Positions 24,426 through 36,916 of a stretch of DNA of 64,000 nt are shown here, piece by piece. The notes under the pieces were generated by a model that was given only the letters and a program-made list of their open reading frames with translations, did no database searches and had not been told where the DNA came from. The stretch comes from Synanceia verrucosa. Lineage: Eukaryota; Chordata; Actinopteri; Perciformes; Synanceiidae. Position 1 is the stretch's first letter, and the number at the start of each line of letters is the position of its first letter. The stretch lies in assembly GCA_029721515.1 (NCBI GenBank), contig CM056559.1:5271001-5335000 (forward strand), written 5' to 3'. The position numbers and the translations under genes were made by a program.

Positions 24426-26768
24426 GTACGCAATGAGTTTATGCCAAATGTGTTGAAATATCTTGTGAAAAAGTAATTTTGTAGCATGTTGAAAATTGTC
24501 AAAAAATGTCATACTATAGCATGTCAAAAAAAAGTCAAAAAATTTAAAAAATAAATTATGCTAAAAAGTCATCAGAAAGGCTTATTATAGTGTACTGAAT
24601 GATTTTATGCCAAATATGTTGAAGTATCTTGTGAAAAAGCAATTTCACAGCATGTTGAAATTGTCAAAAAATGTCATACTATAGCATGCCAAAAAAAGTC
24701 AAAAAATGAAAAATTTTAAAATCTGCTAAAAAGTAAAGAGAAAGACTTATGATAGTGTACTCAATGATTTTATGCCGAAATATATTCAAATATCTTGTGA
24801 AAAAGTAATTTTATAGCATGTTGAAAATTGTCAAAAGTGTCATATTATAGCATGTCAAAAAAGTCAAAAAATGAAAAATTTGAAAATGTGCTAAAAAGTA
24901 ATGAGAAAGACTTATGATAGTGTACTCAATGATTTTATGCCGAAATGTATTCAAATATCTTGTGAAAAAGTAATTTTATAGCATGTTGAAAATTGTCAAA
25001 AGTGTCATATTATAGCATGTCAAAAAAGTCAAAAAATGAAAAATTTGAAAATGTGCTAAAAAGTAATGAGAAAGACTTATGATAGTGTACTCAATGATTT
25101 TATGCCGAAATATGTTCATATATCTTGTGAAAAAGTAATTTTATAGCATGTTGGAAAATGTCAAAAAATGTCATACTATAGCATGTCAAAAAAGTCAAAA
25201 AATGAAAAAAATTTAAATGTGCTAAAAAGTCATCAGAAAGGCTTATTATAGCTTGCTGAATGATTTCATGCCAAAATATGTTGAATATCTTGTGAAAAAA
25301 CAATTTTATAGCATGTGGAAAATTGCTGAAAAAGGTCATATTATAGCATGTCAAAAAAGTCATAAAATGAAAAATTTGAAAATGTGCTAAAAAGTAATGA
25401 GAAAGACTTATTATAGTGTACTCAATGATTTTATGCCGAAATATGTTCATATATCTTGTGAAAAAGTAATTTTATAGCATGTTGAAAATTGTCAACAAAT
25501 GTCATACTATAGCATGTAAAAAAGTCAAAAAATGCAAAATTTTAAAATGTGCTAAAAAGTCATCAAAAAGACTTTTTCTAGTGTACTGAATGATTTTATG
25601 CCAAATATGCTGAAATATCTTGTGAAAAAGCAATTTTACAGCATGTTGAAAATTGTCAAAAAAAAGTCATACTATAGCATGCCAAAAAAGTCAAAAAATG
25701 AAAAATTTTAAAATGTGCTAAAAAGTCATTAGAAAGACTTATTATAGTGTACTCAATGATTTTATGCGGAAATATGTTCAAATATCTTGTGAAAAAGCAA
25801 TTTTATGGCATGTTGAAAATTGTCAAAAAATGTCATACTGTAGCATGCCAAAAAAGTCAAAAAATGAAAAATTTTAAAATGTGCTAAAAAGAAATGAGAA
25901 AGACTTATTATAGTGTTCTCAATGATTTTATGCCGCAATATGTTCGAATATCTTGTGAAAAAGTAATTTTATAGCATGTTGAAAATTATCAAAAACTGTC
26001 ATACTATAGCATGTCAAAAAAGTCAAAATATGAAAAAATTTTAAACATGCTAAAGAGAAATCAAAAAGACTTTCCGTGGTGTACTGAATGATTTCATGCT
26101 AAAATATGTTGAAAAATCTTGTGAAAAAGCAATTTTACAGCATGTGAAAAATCATACTATAGCATGCCAAAAATGTCAAAAAATGAAAAAAATTAAAATG
26201 TGCTAAAAAGTCATCAGGAAGACTTATTATAGTGCATTTAATAATTTTGTGGCAAAATATGTTGAAATATCTTGTGAAAAAGCAATATTACAGCATGTTG
26301 AAAATTGTCAAAAAAATGTCATACTACAGCATGTCAAAAAAGTCAAAAAATGAAAAATTTTAAAATGTGCTAAAAAGTCATCAGAAAGGCTTGTTATAGT
26401 GTAATGAATGATTTTATGCCAAAATATGTTGAAATGCCTTGTGAAAAAGCAATTTTTTAGCATGTTGAAAACTGTCAAAAAGTAATCAAAAAGACTTATT
26501 GTAGTGTACTGAATGATTTTATGCTAAAATTTCTTGAAATATCTTGTGAAAAAGCAATTTTATCGCATGTGGAAAACTGTCAAAAATTGTCATATTATAG
26601 CATGTCAAATGAATTTAAAATGTGATTAAAAAGTCATTAGAAAGACTAGTGTGTTGAATGAATTTGTTGTACAATATTTTAACAGAGGTTGGGAAAAAAA
26701 CATTTTATAGCATGTTGAAAATTGTTAAGAAATGTCAAACTGTAGCATGTTGAAAAAGTAAGAACAAA

Positions 26769-29094
26769 AAAAAAATTAAAAGGTCAAAAAAGTCAGCCAT
26801 GGTTTCCTGTCCGGTTCTGTTGACATCCATGTTGCATCACATTTCAGACCAGGGATCTGTCTTCCCTTGTTCCTCCTGACAGGACATCTGTCTCAAGAGT
26901 CCTATTGATGGGCTGCTGTATCAGCCTGTTTTCTGCCGTCTTTGGACAAAGAAAGACAAATCTTATTGTCCTCCACAACCAACATCACATCTGAGCAACA
27001 TAGTACTATTTTCTGCTATTTTACTATGTGCTGCTCAGTAGGTAATTCACTGAAAATGAAAAATTTTGAAAATCACTTCATCATTTGAATTAATTCAGGC
27101 ATAAAGGTATGCTTCTAAAGATTTCCTGCTTGTTTCTTTTTTTAATATCATGAATTGAATATTTATTATTATTATTATTATTTATTTTAGATGTTGGTCA
27201 GACAAAACAAGTATGTTTATCATCACCATAATTTTTTTTTATGGTTGAACTATCAATAGATAAAAAAGACCAATACCCAGCAGGATATTAAGTGTAGACT
27301 ACCAAAATTTTAACATGCTCCAAGCATGATAACTAGTTTTGAAGCGTTACCTATGCTGTTTAGGTTCAGTCTCGACCAATCAACTCCAGCTTTTTCTCCA
27401 CATTCTCAGTCATTTCGCTCTCTATACCGGTGTCTTTGATCTCGACCCTTGAGAGGCAACTCACTGCTGGAGACCACTGGATCCTCCGCTAATGATCTCT
27501 ACCCGGGCTGGGGTTACTGCTTTCATGTCTTGCATAACAGTTGCATTTTCCTCTTTAGATATCACTTGTACATGGTGTTCTTTTTCAGAACAATGGATCA
27601 TCTGATCACTGGGGGATGTGTATTTTTGTGATTGAGACCTTCAAGTAAATAAAGACTTGAACTTTTGTAGTGATGGATCTTCTACTCAGTGTAGTTTTAG
27701 ATTCATAAAACCACTTTATGCTTAATCAAATGCTTAAGTGGTAAAATCTGCTTCTGTGGCGTATGCACAGTTAAGAGTTCTTAAAATACAGTTTGAATGA
27801 CAAGACAGATTGTGCTGATGTAAAATTGCTGTTGCTGAAACTAACAACTTTTTGCAGAGGAACAATAAGTATGACTTTAAATCCTAAATGTAAATTAACC
27901 TTGTGTATATTTTTGTTTTGATCACCCGAGCTGTTGACTGTCTGTCATTTCTTTTAATAAATTATCCATAGGACAATTTAACGTCACAGCTACATCATGT
28001 TGAATGATGTGCTATCCTGTTCTCCATTCAGAATTACTACAATAAACCAATGTATGGTCAATTATTAACTGACCTTTATTTAAAGCCATTCTGGGGAGAC
28101 TCTCTGTGATTTATACTGTTGTATAAGCCATTCAGGCTCCAGTGCCATTTTGTGTTAAAGGCCTCGCTTCAAAATGAAGAAGAACAAATTTATGTGACTG
28201 TTCCTCATGAAGTAACACAAAATGGTAAGTCTGAATTTTATTTACAGCTAGAGACAAAGAAATAATTTGATTTTTTTTTTGTTAAAAAGAATGTCTGTCA
28301 TCAAATATTTAAGCACTTTGTATAAACACTGAAATTCCTGTTATGATGCATGCTAGGAGCATTGTTATTTTATTGACAGGCTCTAGAGCACAAAAATAAA
28401 GAGGGAATGACTGTTTTTATTCTTAAATCTAGTTAATTTCAAATATTTGATCAGAGGCTTCCTGACTAAGAGTTGAGATTATCAAACTGTTTATAAAACA
28501 TAAATATCTTTTAATTATCCTGAAAAATCTCAATGATGCAATTTGAACTTTCTTTGCTGCAATGTGTATGTGCTGTTATTAATGCAAGCAATATTATTAT
28601 TTTAAACCAAACCAAAACATTTGAGATAAACCAGATTGTGAAGGTGCAGGTCATATTGACTTGCTATCATTCCTCTGGTTTCAGTGGGGTTTTTTTGTGC
28701 ACTATGTCTGAAGGTGATTGGCAGTGATTGCAGTTGGTTGTGACACCTGGACAGCATCAGCAGTCTGAAGTGGATCTCTAACTGTAATCTCAACTGCCAA
28801 ATTGCTCCAGCGGCACTGAATGGCCTGTCAATGTATTAGATGTCCAATTCAATTGGCTCCTAAATTGAGTGCGGATAGCATTGGGTGTCTGTAATGAGAA
28901 AGCATTACATTTTGTTTAGCTGAGCTCCATGCAAGCAATCTACATCGCTCAAATGCTTGTGGTGAGAGCAGACGTGGATTCTGCTTTAGCCCACATTTCA
29001 CTGATAAACACACATTTAATGTGGTGCTGTCTGATCTGGCATTTGTTGGGACGAGGGCATTATCAAATTAGATTATCTCATAAACTTTTATTTA
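26769..29094 (+). other. tiam1 intron 1, between satellite and hAT element
   Basis: This is single-copy-looking sequence. A TTA/TTATTATT microsatellite lies at about 27163-27187. A stretch ending ATTGAGACCTTCAAG with AATAAA at 27648-27653 and TTGAACTTTT resembles the 3' end of a retroelement or processed transcript but is unassigned. No coding exon was seen. Confidence 0.5.
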
Positions 29095-29590
29095 CAGGGT
29101 TCTTGCACCATTTTAAAAGTCAAATTTAATACTTTTTAAGACATTTAAGACCTCAACAAATACAATTTAAGACCCAAAAATGTCATAACAATTTCCTTTG
29201 TAAAAAAATAGTCATTATTATATTTCATATATTTTAGGGTCCGACCAATATGGAGTTTTTGAGGCTGATGCTGATTTAGCAGGGAAAAATATCTGATAAC
29301 CGATTAATGTCCGAAAATATTTTTTTTAATAATTTTACAACACTTAACTTTTTTCTACTACTTCAATTTCACAATTTTCAAGATCAAAGAAGTGAACTTT
29401 GTGAACAAAATAACGTGCAAAATTGCATTAAATCTATAAATACTGTGTTTTCTAATTGACATTAAACGCACCATTTGAAAATTTAATACCGACAGCAAAT
29501 TTACGGAAAATTTTAGACAATTTAAGACCTTAATTACCTGGATTTTAATTTACGACATTTTAAGACTTTAAGGAGCCACAGGAACCCTGA
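29095..29590. mobile_element. Non-autonomous hAT-type element (496 bp) with perfect 8-bp duplication
   Basis: The ends read CAGGGTTC and AACCCTGA, short inverted termini. The direct repeat TTTATTTA flanks them at 29087-29094 and 29591-29598 without mismatch. Internally it is full of TTTAAGACC/TTTAAGACA motifs. It carries a fragment starting GGGTCCGACCAATATGGAG at 29237, which looks like part of another transposon family. There is no transposase frame. Confidence 0.7.
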
Positions 29591-32500
29591 TTTATTTAAC
29601 TTACACCTATGAGAATACAACATTTGTCGGTTCATCCTAATATTTGGTTCTAAGTTACTGCCATGGAAACAGCCATGACGTATAGATGTTTGTTAAGTAG
29701 ATCACTATAAATTAGCATGCTGTATCCAGACTATATCATGTCCTTTCAAGACTTTTCTGTTGTCTTTGGATCACATCAGTGATTGAAATTAAGAAATTGG
29801 CACTGAATTTGTAGCAATTTTAGGACAAAACCTAAAACTGTTAACCTGAAACATTATCTGAGTGAAATCATGGTCGAGAGAGGTGATAACAACATGTGTC
29901 TGGTTGACTCTGCAGACCAGACATTCCTGTATTTACTGTGAAACCCCAGTGGTTTAGTTTAATATCAGGGTCACAATCTTGGCAGGGCATGAAAATACAC
30001 AGAGAGGGAGTCAGCTTGACCACAATGCTGAGGGCTTTGGTCATAGTCATTGCAAAGTCTAGACATGGCAATTCAGCTTGTTTCAGCTGGACTCAGCTCA
30101 GTGCTGTCTCTCCTCTGCGTCGTTGTCTACACCCTTGACCAGCTCGGAGTGTGTTTGACTTTCAGCATTCATGCAGCACTGCTCCTGGAGCACATGATGC
30201 AGGCTGCAGCTCAACAGACGTCGCTGTGCCCTCAAATCCACCATCCTCCCCGTCCTCTCTACCCAATTCCCTCTGCCGGTTCCATCATCCCAAAATGAAT
30301 CCAGCACCGCTGTCTCTGCTGACGTGATAGCCACACATCATCACTGGTGCTATGACAACAGCAAGCCCAGCCACTCTCTCTCTCATTCACAGGTCCATTT
30401 TGGGCTGTCACTGAATGTTCCAAATTATGCACCGCAACGCATTAACACCGCAACCTTTCAGGCCTTGTTGCCTTTGAGGCAAAGAGAACGTTAGTTTAAT
30501 TTTCCAGAATCCCTTTTTTCTGCCTAAGCTAAAAAATGATGTAAAGTTTACATGTAAGCAGCTTCTGATCCAGAGTGAGAGATGCAGGCCTGAATCTGAC
30601 ATGTGTTGATCAAATCAGATATTTGTACAATAAAAAGCTGCCACATTTTAGTGTAAACATATAGCTTCTCTTAGTAGTGGAGGGGCAATTAGAGACGAGA
30701 CGAGGGAGGGAACACACATTCCTGCTGGCAGTAGGTTTGTAGTTTAGGGGGGTGGAATTATAGAATGAAGGAGGGAGCAGGGAGGGAGGGGTGTGAAAGA
30801 GTCAGAAGGAGGAGTGGGGAAGGGGGGTTACAAACGGTCACCTCCCTCCCTCAGTTCTTCAACTCATCTTTGCATAGTCAGTCTGCTGTGGACTTGCAGG
30901 AGGACTCTCATGTGAGGCTTGAAATTAGTAATGTTTGGGATTTATCTTGGCTTCTGTGGAAAAGCAGAAGTGACACTTCCTGGTTGCACACAGTAAGGTA
31001 AGGCTTTGTATTTGGTGCTGTGCATTTTTTTTATATTTATACTGTAAAGCGCCGTGTGTTTGTATGTAGAGGAGACAAATGGATGGCCAACCTCAAATCT
31101 CCCACTTTCCAAAAGAGGTGCTAAATCACACCAACCAGTAACACACTGAGTCAATGTTTGGCCTGCAAGCATAGGCTTCAATGCATGTAAGAGTAGGTAT
31201 CAATGCATTTCTGGTTGACATTTATCAGATGCTACCAAAGCTCTTAATTTTGTTGTGCCCTCTGGGTTTTTATTTGTTCTCACTAGTTTCCATCCATGTT
31301 TGCTTTTCCATGCTCTCAGCCTGTAATGTTTTGGTGTGCGTGTTGTAACCATATCCTGGGGTCTTCACAGCCTGTATTTAGGGTGGGGTTTCCACCTCAT
31401 GTTTGTACCTGTAGCACTCCTGTGTAGGGCACAACTTTACCTACAACAGCAGGCAGCAAGCCATTGTATTGCTCTCCATTCACTGCCAGACACAAACAAT
31501 ACTGCTTGTGACTGTGTCGTTGTAATGACAAAGAAGTGGTGCCGGTGGTTTTGTGATGCTGACACAGATAGATGATGAATTGCAAATGCAGGAGATGGTC
31601 AAAGTCAAGGAGAATTCCCAGAGCGTATCCTGGAGGGGGGCAGGAGGACTTAAAGATGTGTGAGTTCATTTAAAATCCTGGCTTTGTGTTTGAAAGCCTG
31701 TTGTGACTCCTGCAGTGGGGAGAGGGGCGAGAAATGGTCATCTGGTGTCATAGTTATGGAAATGTATTGACCGTTCGAGGCTTAGCAGGACAAATGGTCA
31801 GGCTCTGGCTCGCAGGCTTGTAAATCTTGACAGTGCTGTTGTTATGACTGGAGGAAAGAAAGCTTTAAAGCAAACTATTGAGTTCTTTAAATGCATATTA
31901 TGCAATAGGAAGCTTCCCCTCAAACTACATTCAAAATAACAAAAATACTTTTATGAGAGGAAAATAATTCTAATCGCAGATTGGTCTGCATAGTCTTGTC
32001 ATAAGCTTCATTTAATTGAAAGGCACAGTGTGCAGTAGAACAAAGGTTATATTGTAGATTTAAAAGGCAGCAGATTTCGTCAGAGATCAGGTGGTCTTCC
32101 AGATACTTAGCTTATTATGAAAATTAAAGTACATGGGGAACAGAGTAGTTTTTCACTTTGCTAAAGAACAAGACAAGATATTCTCTCAAGCATCCAGAAA
32201 AGATATTGGAGCTTTAAAACAGGATCATTCTTGGCTCAGTGTAAAGACAGGCTGCACCATACAGAATGAATGTCCTTTATTTAGTTAAAAAAAATGTTTA
32301 GGTTAGTCATCAAATTGTGTTTTTTTCTTACTTCAGTTTCAAACATGCACGAGCTTCAGGTACCAATTGCTGTGTTCGATAACAATCAAATTAAGATTTT
32401 TGTCATCAGTCACTTGATTTTTTTTTTCATCTAATTTACCACCACAAGCTGTGCTGAATGCACAAATGAGAATAAGTAAATGCCGTGAAATGTGATGATA

Positions 32501-35500
32501 ATGATCTCATGGCATCCAGACAGCAGTCAGTAAAAGAAAAAAATTGTGTAATAACATCAATATCAATAACATCAATCATACATCAATATTAACAATGCCA
32601 GTCGTGTAGTTTTTGGTATTTAGAAAGGGAATGTTTGCAAGTAAATATTTCCTCTACAATATGCTATTTAAATTAATTAAATGGGTCTGCACCACATTAG
32701 TAGGACAGTAACTCCTCCTGCTTAGATAGCATTGCACATTTTTTTAAACTTTACTTTCGAGTTTTAAAATCTGGTAGATGGATGGAGGTAAGGGACACCA
32801 GCTGACATTAGGTGACATTTTAACACAATAAAACAGTCCTCCTGGAAAATGTGATCATGACTGATTGAAGGAAGTGGAAACATTTTCTACTTTGTGTAGT
32901 CATGTGTGTCAGGATCCATTACTGCTCTGCTTCAGTGCACAGTGCAGCACTGTAGGCTCCAGGGGTGTTATGGTTGAGGTGTTGCTCAGGGATGGTTTGT
33001 CCACAGATATGATTTAGATCTCCTCACTGCATGTAAATACTGGATGTGTGATGACAGAACAAAACTGTACTGCACCTGTTTTGCCAGTATTATTTGGAAA
33101 GTTATGACATGAATAAGAGCAACACTCAGTTTCTCCTCATCTAGTCAGATCAGGCATCCTCTCCCTCCTTCAGCATCTGAATTATTTGCAACATAAACTA
33201 AAATGTTTATTCCCTGCTCATTAATATTTGAATCAAAGTGATGGAAATATGCCTTGACACTGACCCAGATGTTAGTCAAGTCAAGTTTTGATTGTGTACT
33301 ACCTTAAAATGCATGTAATTCCCAGTCATTGACCTGAAAGTAAATGATTGGCTCTATGGAAGAGGATCCTGGGTGATTTGGAAGACACATTTCTGATGCG
33401 GGAGTGCTGCTCCTCTATGCTCTAGAATTGTGTTTATTCTGCTGCCAGCAAGGGACATTCAAGCAAAGACAAGGCAGCTGCCATACTGAGATTGGGGGGT
33501 GAATGGCTCAGCCAGCAATGAACTGGCTTCAACATCCATTCATTGCTGTTTTGATATTGTTGGATTTCTGAAAAGAACATTTCATTAGATTTGAACTGTA
33601 TATAATGTAAAGATAACATGACATGACTGGTCAAGACTTAATTTTCCTCTCTCTCAGATGTACATTTAACATTATTTACATTTTTAATCTCCTCTTGACG
33701 TTCATCCACCCCACCTAGCTGCTGAGCTGAGGACTGGGTGTGAACGCCAGTAATACATTGGTAGATAGAGGAAAGATATATATATTATATAGAGAAAGAA
33801 AGACAGATACATTATTAACACTCTCACTTGTCTCCACCAATATCTAGTTTCAGTTTGCAGCTGTTTTTCATATATATCATGCTGTGTCAGTGCTCAGTAG
33901 ATAATATTCCCAAATAGCCTTTGCAACAGAAACCCTGTGTTTTGGTAACCAGTGAGTCCCAGCATTGATACTGTTGATCACAAATCTATAATGATAAATC
34001 TGTCAAACACATTTGCTCATTGTGTGACAGGGAAATTGTTGGGTGTATTTGGAGTCAGTCTGTGGAGGAGCAAATTGTAAAAGTCTGGAATGTGAAGCAT
34101 GTAAAGGCAAACTGGTGTTGATGCTCAGTGTAGCCAAGGGAGACCTTTTCACTGACGGTGACAGTAACAGGCTATGAGAAGGTCAGCGGCTGAAAGTCTC
34201 TGGTGATTGCGCTTGTGATGTTTTGTCACAGCGGCTGCTGCCTGTTTCATTACATGAAGCATTTTTTAGGAGCTTCCCAGCTGAATACTTCTATCACAAA
34301 CTGTGAAATATTGATCATGAATTCCTGTGTGATCCTGCTGGTAGTGAACATTTCATCAGCATTTGATGTCAGTTTCACTTTATCGGACGTTACGTTTAAA
34401 TGACTTTTAAGATTGACTTCAGCACTTTTGCTCGTATCCAAATTAAAAAGCAGCCGCTACCAGAAAAAGAAAAAGGGTAAAAGGATAATTTGACACAGTG
34501 TCTTATGTAATAAACGTGACAGCTGTGATTTAGAGAAGGGAAATTATGGAATATTAAAGAAATGGGAGGAATTTGTGTTTGCTTTAATTCAGTTGTTTAA
34601 CAGAATTTCTTTGTTCTGGCAAATCCACTTTATCAAAGGCAATAATTGGGTCTTACATCTGTCTGACATAACAATAAAGGTGCACAGGTTTCAAACAGTG
34701 CTGCTAGTTATTCTTTAATCTGATCATGCAATACCATTGGATGGAGTAGCCTGTCTGGTAATAGTTTTAAATGGGCTGGTAGTAGATTTTAGTTTTTACA
34801 GAAATGCCTACACTCCCTTTACCCCTCCCCCACAGAGGAATCACTACAACCACAACCTGTTTCCATCCCCCATTGTCTTAACAATGGTCTGTGGCTGACA
34901 TATACCTCCAATTAACAGCTGTTAAAGGACTTCAAAGGTTGTCAATGAGGAGCTAAAGAGCCTTAAGCAGGATGTGGTCTGATAGCACTTCGGCTGTGAC
35001 CCTCTGGACAAACAAACTGCCGGCACTGATGGAGTTGAAAGCATTCTGGCCCAAAACAAACCAGTGAGGTAAAGAAAAAGAAACCGGTTGTACTAGGAAT
35101 TATATCTGTATATCAGTGAGATAAATTATAATTGGGGTCTCCTTAAAATTTACATCATATCTTAGTGCTAATTTCACCCATCTTCTAGGCCAGCCAATTC
35201 ATAATAACCAGGATCTGCTTTTAAAATAATAAGATATATTTGGGCACAAATATCTATACTTTAGTAACTTTCCACCAGTGGCCATATAAAAATATAAAGC
35301 ATTTAACCCTATAGAGTGGGCAAAAGGACTTGTTGACCCAACAGAACCTGCAGCATCTGCTGTATACAAACAACATACAGCTTAAACGCCAGCAGAACAG
35401 TGACCTCTGCACACAGTGGTGCCCTAGAGAAAACACTGGCAGGGACAAAGGTGCAACCAGGCTAAACAACACCAGCTGCTGCTCAACAGCAAGCTCCAAA

Positions 35501-36648
35501 ATCAGTGTCTGCATATTTAGTACAAAGAACATAACACACAATGAGGGCTTATCTTTGGCAACTCTTAAAATGGAAAAATAAGGCAATAGCACCCTACACA
35601 GACCATTGTTACAGGAGCCTGGATGAAGATGTAAAAGATATTTAAAATATACAATAAAATAAATGTAAGCTCACATTGTTAAAACTTGTAAATTGCGGTG
35701 CAAAGAGCAAAATAGTTTTATTAGAGGAGATGGGTCAAATGTCTCTCCTGGTTCCTCATCATATTGGGATGCTAAGGCTGCAAAGAGTGCCTCAAATAAT
35801 ACACATCAGTTATGAATAATGTAAATGAGCATACTAACTCACACATCCCTCACGCCATATTAGCTGTCACAAAAAAGTTGTTCTGCTTAATCTAGTGTGC
35901 AACTTTCACAGAGGGAAAAACATCAAGGCAAACTGCCAATCTTCCCACAGCACTTTCCTTTACCAATGGTTTCTGTCGTCTTGCTCATGCCCGCTGTACT
36001 GTCAGCATTTATTCTGCTTGATATGTGCTGGCATCCCTCTAAAGGCTGCTCTTCGTACAATAACAAAGTTTTATAACACACAACCACCTGAGCTTCTCAT
36101 GACGGGGTCACACAGGAAACACAAATCACCTCCATTTGCTGCCGTCCTCTGAAACATGAAATCAATTCTGCAGCAAAATAAACTGACTGGGTGGTGGAAG
36201 TTGTTGTCTGTTGCTGAAATATGTTGTTATTTTGTGTAATGCAACTTCAGCTGCTACCTGCAATTGTTATGACCAGAGTACCAGAAATCTTTGGGACCAA
36301 TATAACTTTTTTATTTTCAATTCATACTTTTTGAATAAGGCTGGATGAACCAAATTTTGGCTCGTCTGTTGCTCCACGACTTGGCACAAAGCTATTCCAA
36401 AACAAGTCAAACTGCTTTCATTTTCACTGAAAGCCTCCTTTTTCCAGCTGTTTGCTATTCAGGGTTTCTAGGCTACAGACTCAAGTCTGAAAAATCCTCT
36501 TTGGCTTCATGACAGTGATATCATTGAATTACCCTTAGGATTAATAAAATTTCTATCTATGTAGACTGTTTCAGTTGAGCTGTTAAATGACAGGAGGAAG
36601 TTCCTTAATTTGTTCATCAACCAATGGTTCCCACTGGCATGAAACATT
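29591..36648 (+). other. tiam1 intron 1, middle part
   Basis: Long intronic sequence with many short spurious open frames. The only exon-like feature is the G-rich region ending with a donor at 30997, listed separately. Nothing else was recognised. Confidence 0.5.
30750..30997 (+). promoter_or_regulatory. Possible alternative 5' exon or promoter in tiam1 intron 1
   Basis: A G-run-rich tract (GGAGGGAGCAGGGAGGGAGG, 30770-30789, and AGTGGGGAAGGGGGG downstream) precedes a stretch with normal base composition. That stretch ends in a good donor, CACACAGTAAG|GTAAGG at 30997. Nothing joins it to protein, so it could only be a non-coding first exon. This is suggestive only. Confidence 0.2.
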
Positions 36649-36916
36649 TCTTTGAGTTCCAGCCATTTTACAAAACAGAAAGTGTCTTGTGCCAGCATTT
36701 TTGCCCATTTTGAGTCATATTTCAAGACCCACAGAATATTTTGTACTATGACTCTGAAAACACTGAAGAGCTCAAATGAAAGAAGAGACTCCCTATTTCA
36801 TCATGAAAAAAAATAGTTTTTACCTTGTTCCACTCTGACGTCTTATTACGTTGATGGCAGTCAAGCGTCAGATTTTAACTGATGTCAAAATGCGTCAATG
36901 GCTCTCAAAGAGTTAA
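36649..36916. repeat. piggyBac-like MITE, copy 2 (most complete)
   Basis: It has the same core as copies 1 and 3. The right end, read inverted, begins TTAACTCTTTGAGAGCC, a terminus I associate with fish piggyBac-type MITEs; the left end begins near CTTTGAGTTCCAGCC. TTAA lies at 36913-36916. Confidence 0.55.

Larger units (their letters stand above)
11335..26768. repeat. Satellite-like tandem array, ~165-bp monomer, ~93 copies
   Basis: The monomer runs through the markers CTTGTGAAAAAGCAATTTTA, CATGTTGAAAATTGTC, CATACTATAGCATGTC, AATGTGCTAAAAAGTCATCA and TTATTATAGTGTACTGAATG. Successive CTTGTGAAAAAG markers near the left edge (11561, 11724, 11895, 12060, 12229) are 163-171 bases apart. The plus strand is strongly A-rich and poor in C. 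Monomers at both edges are shorter and more divergent than those in the middle. The array lies wholly inside the inferred first intron of tiam1. Because 165 is divisible by three, long spurious frames appear on the minus strand. Confidence 0.95.

Noticed and set aside
13106..25450. Many minus-strand open frames of 60-173 codons as a repeat-protein gene
   Set aside because: All lie in the satellite, break by frameshift between monomers, lack splice or start signals and are explained by a period divisible by three.
11335..26768. CRISPR-like regular repetition
   Set aside because: There are no unique spacers; the whole ~165-bp unit repeats, copies vary by point changes and the context is vertebrate. 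This is a tandem satellite.
11335..26768. Claim that the array is a centromere
   Set aside because: Monomer length alone is not proof; there is no genome-wide copy number or chromatin evidence in the window, and it sits within a gene.
30050..30334. Overlapping open frames of about 80 codons on both strands in intron 1
   Set aside because: No domain, no splice sites in phase and both strands open equally; treated as chance.
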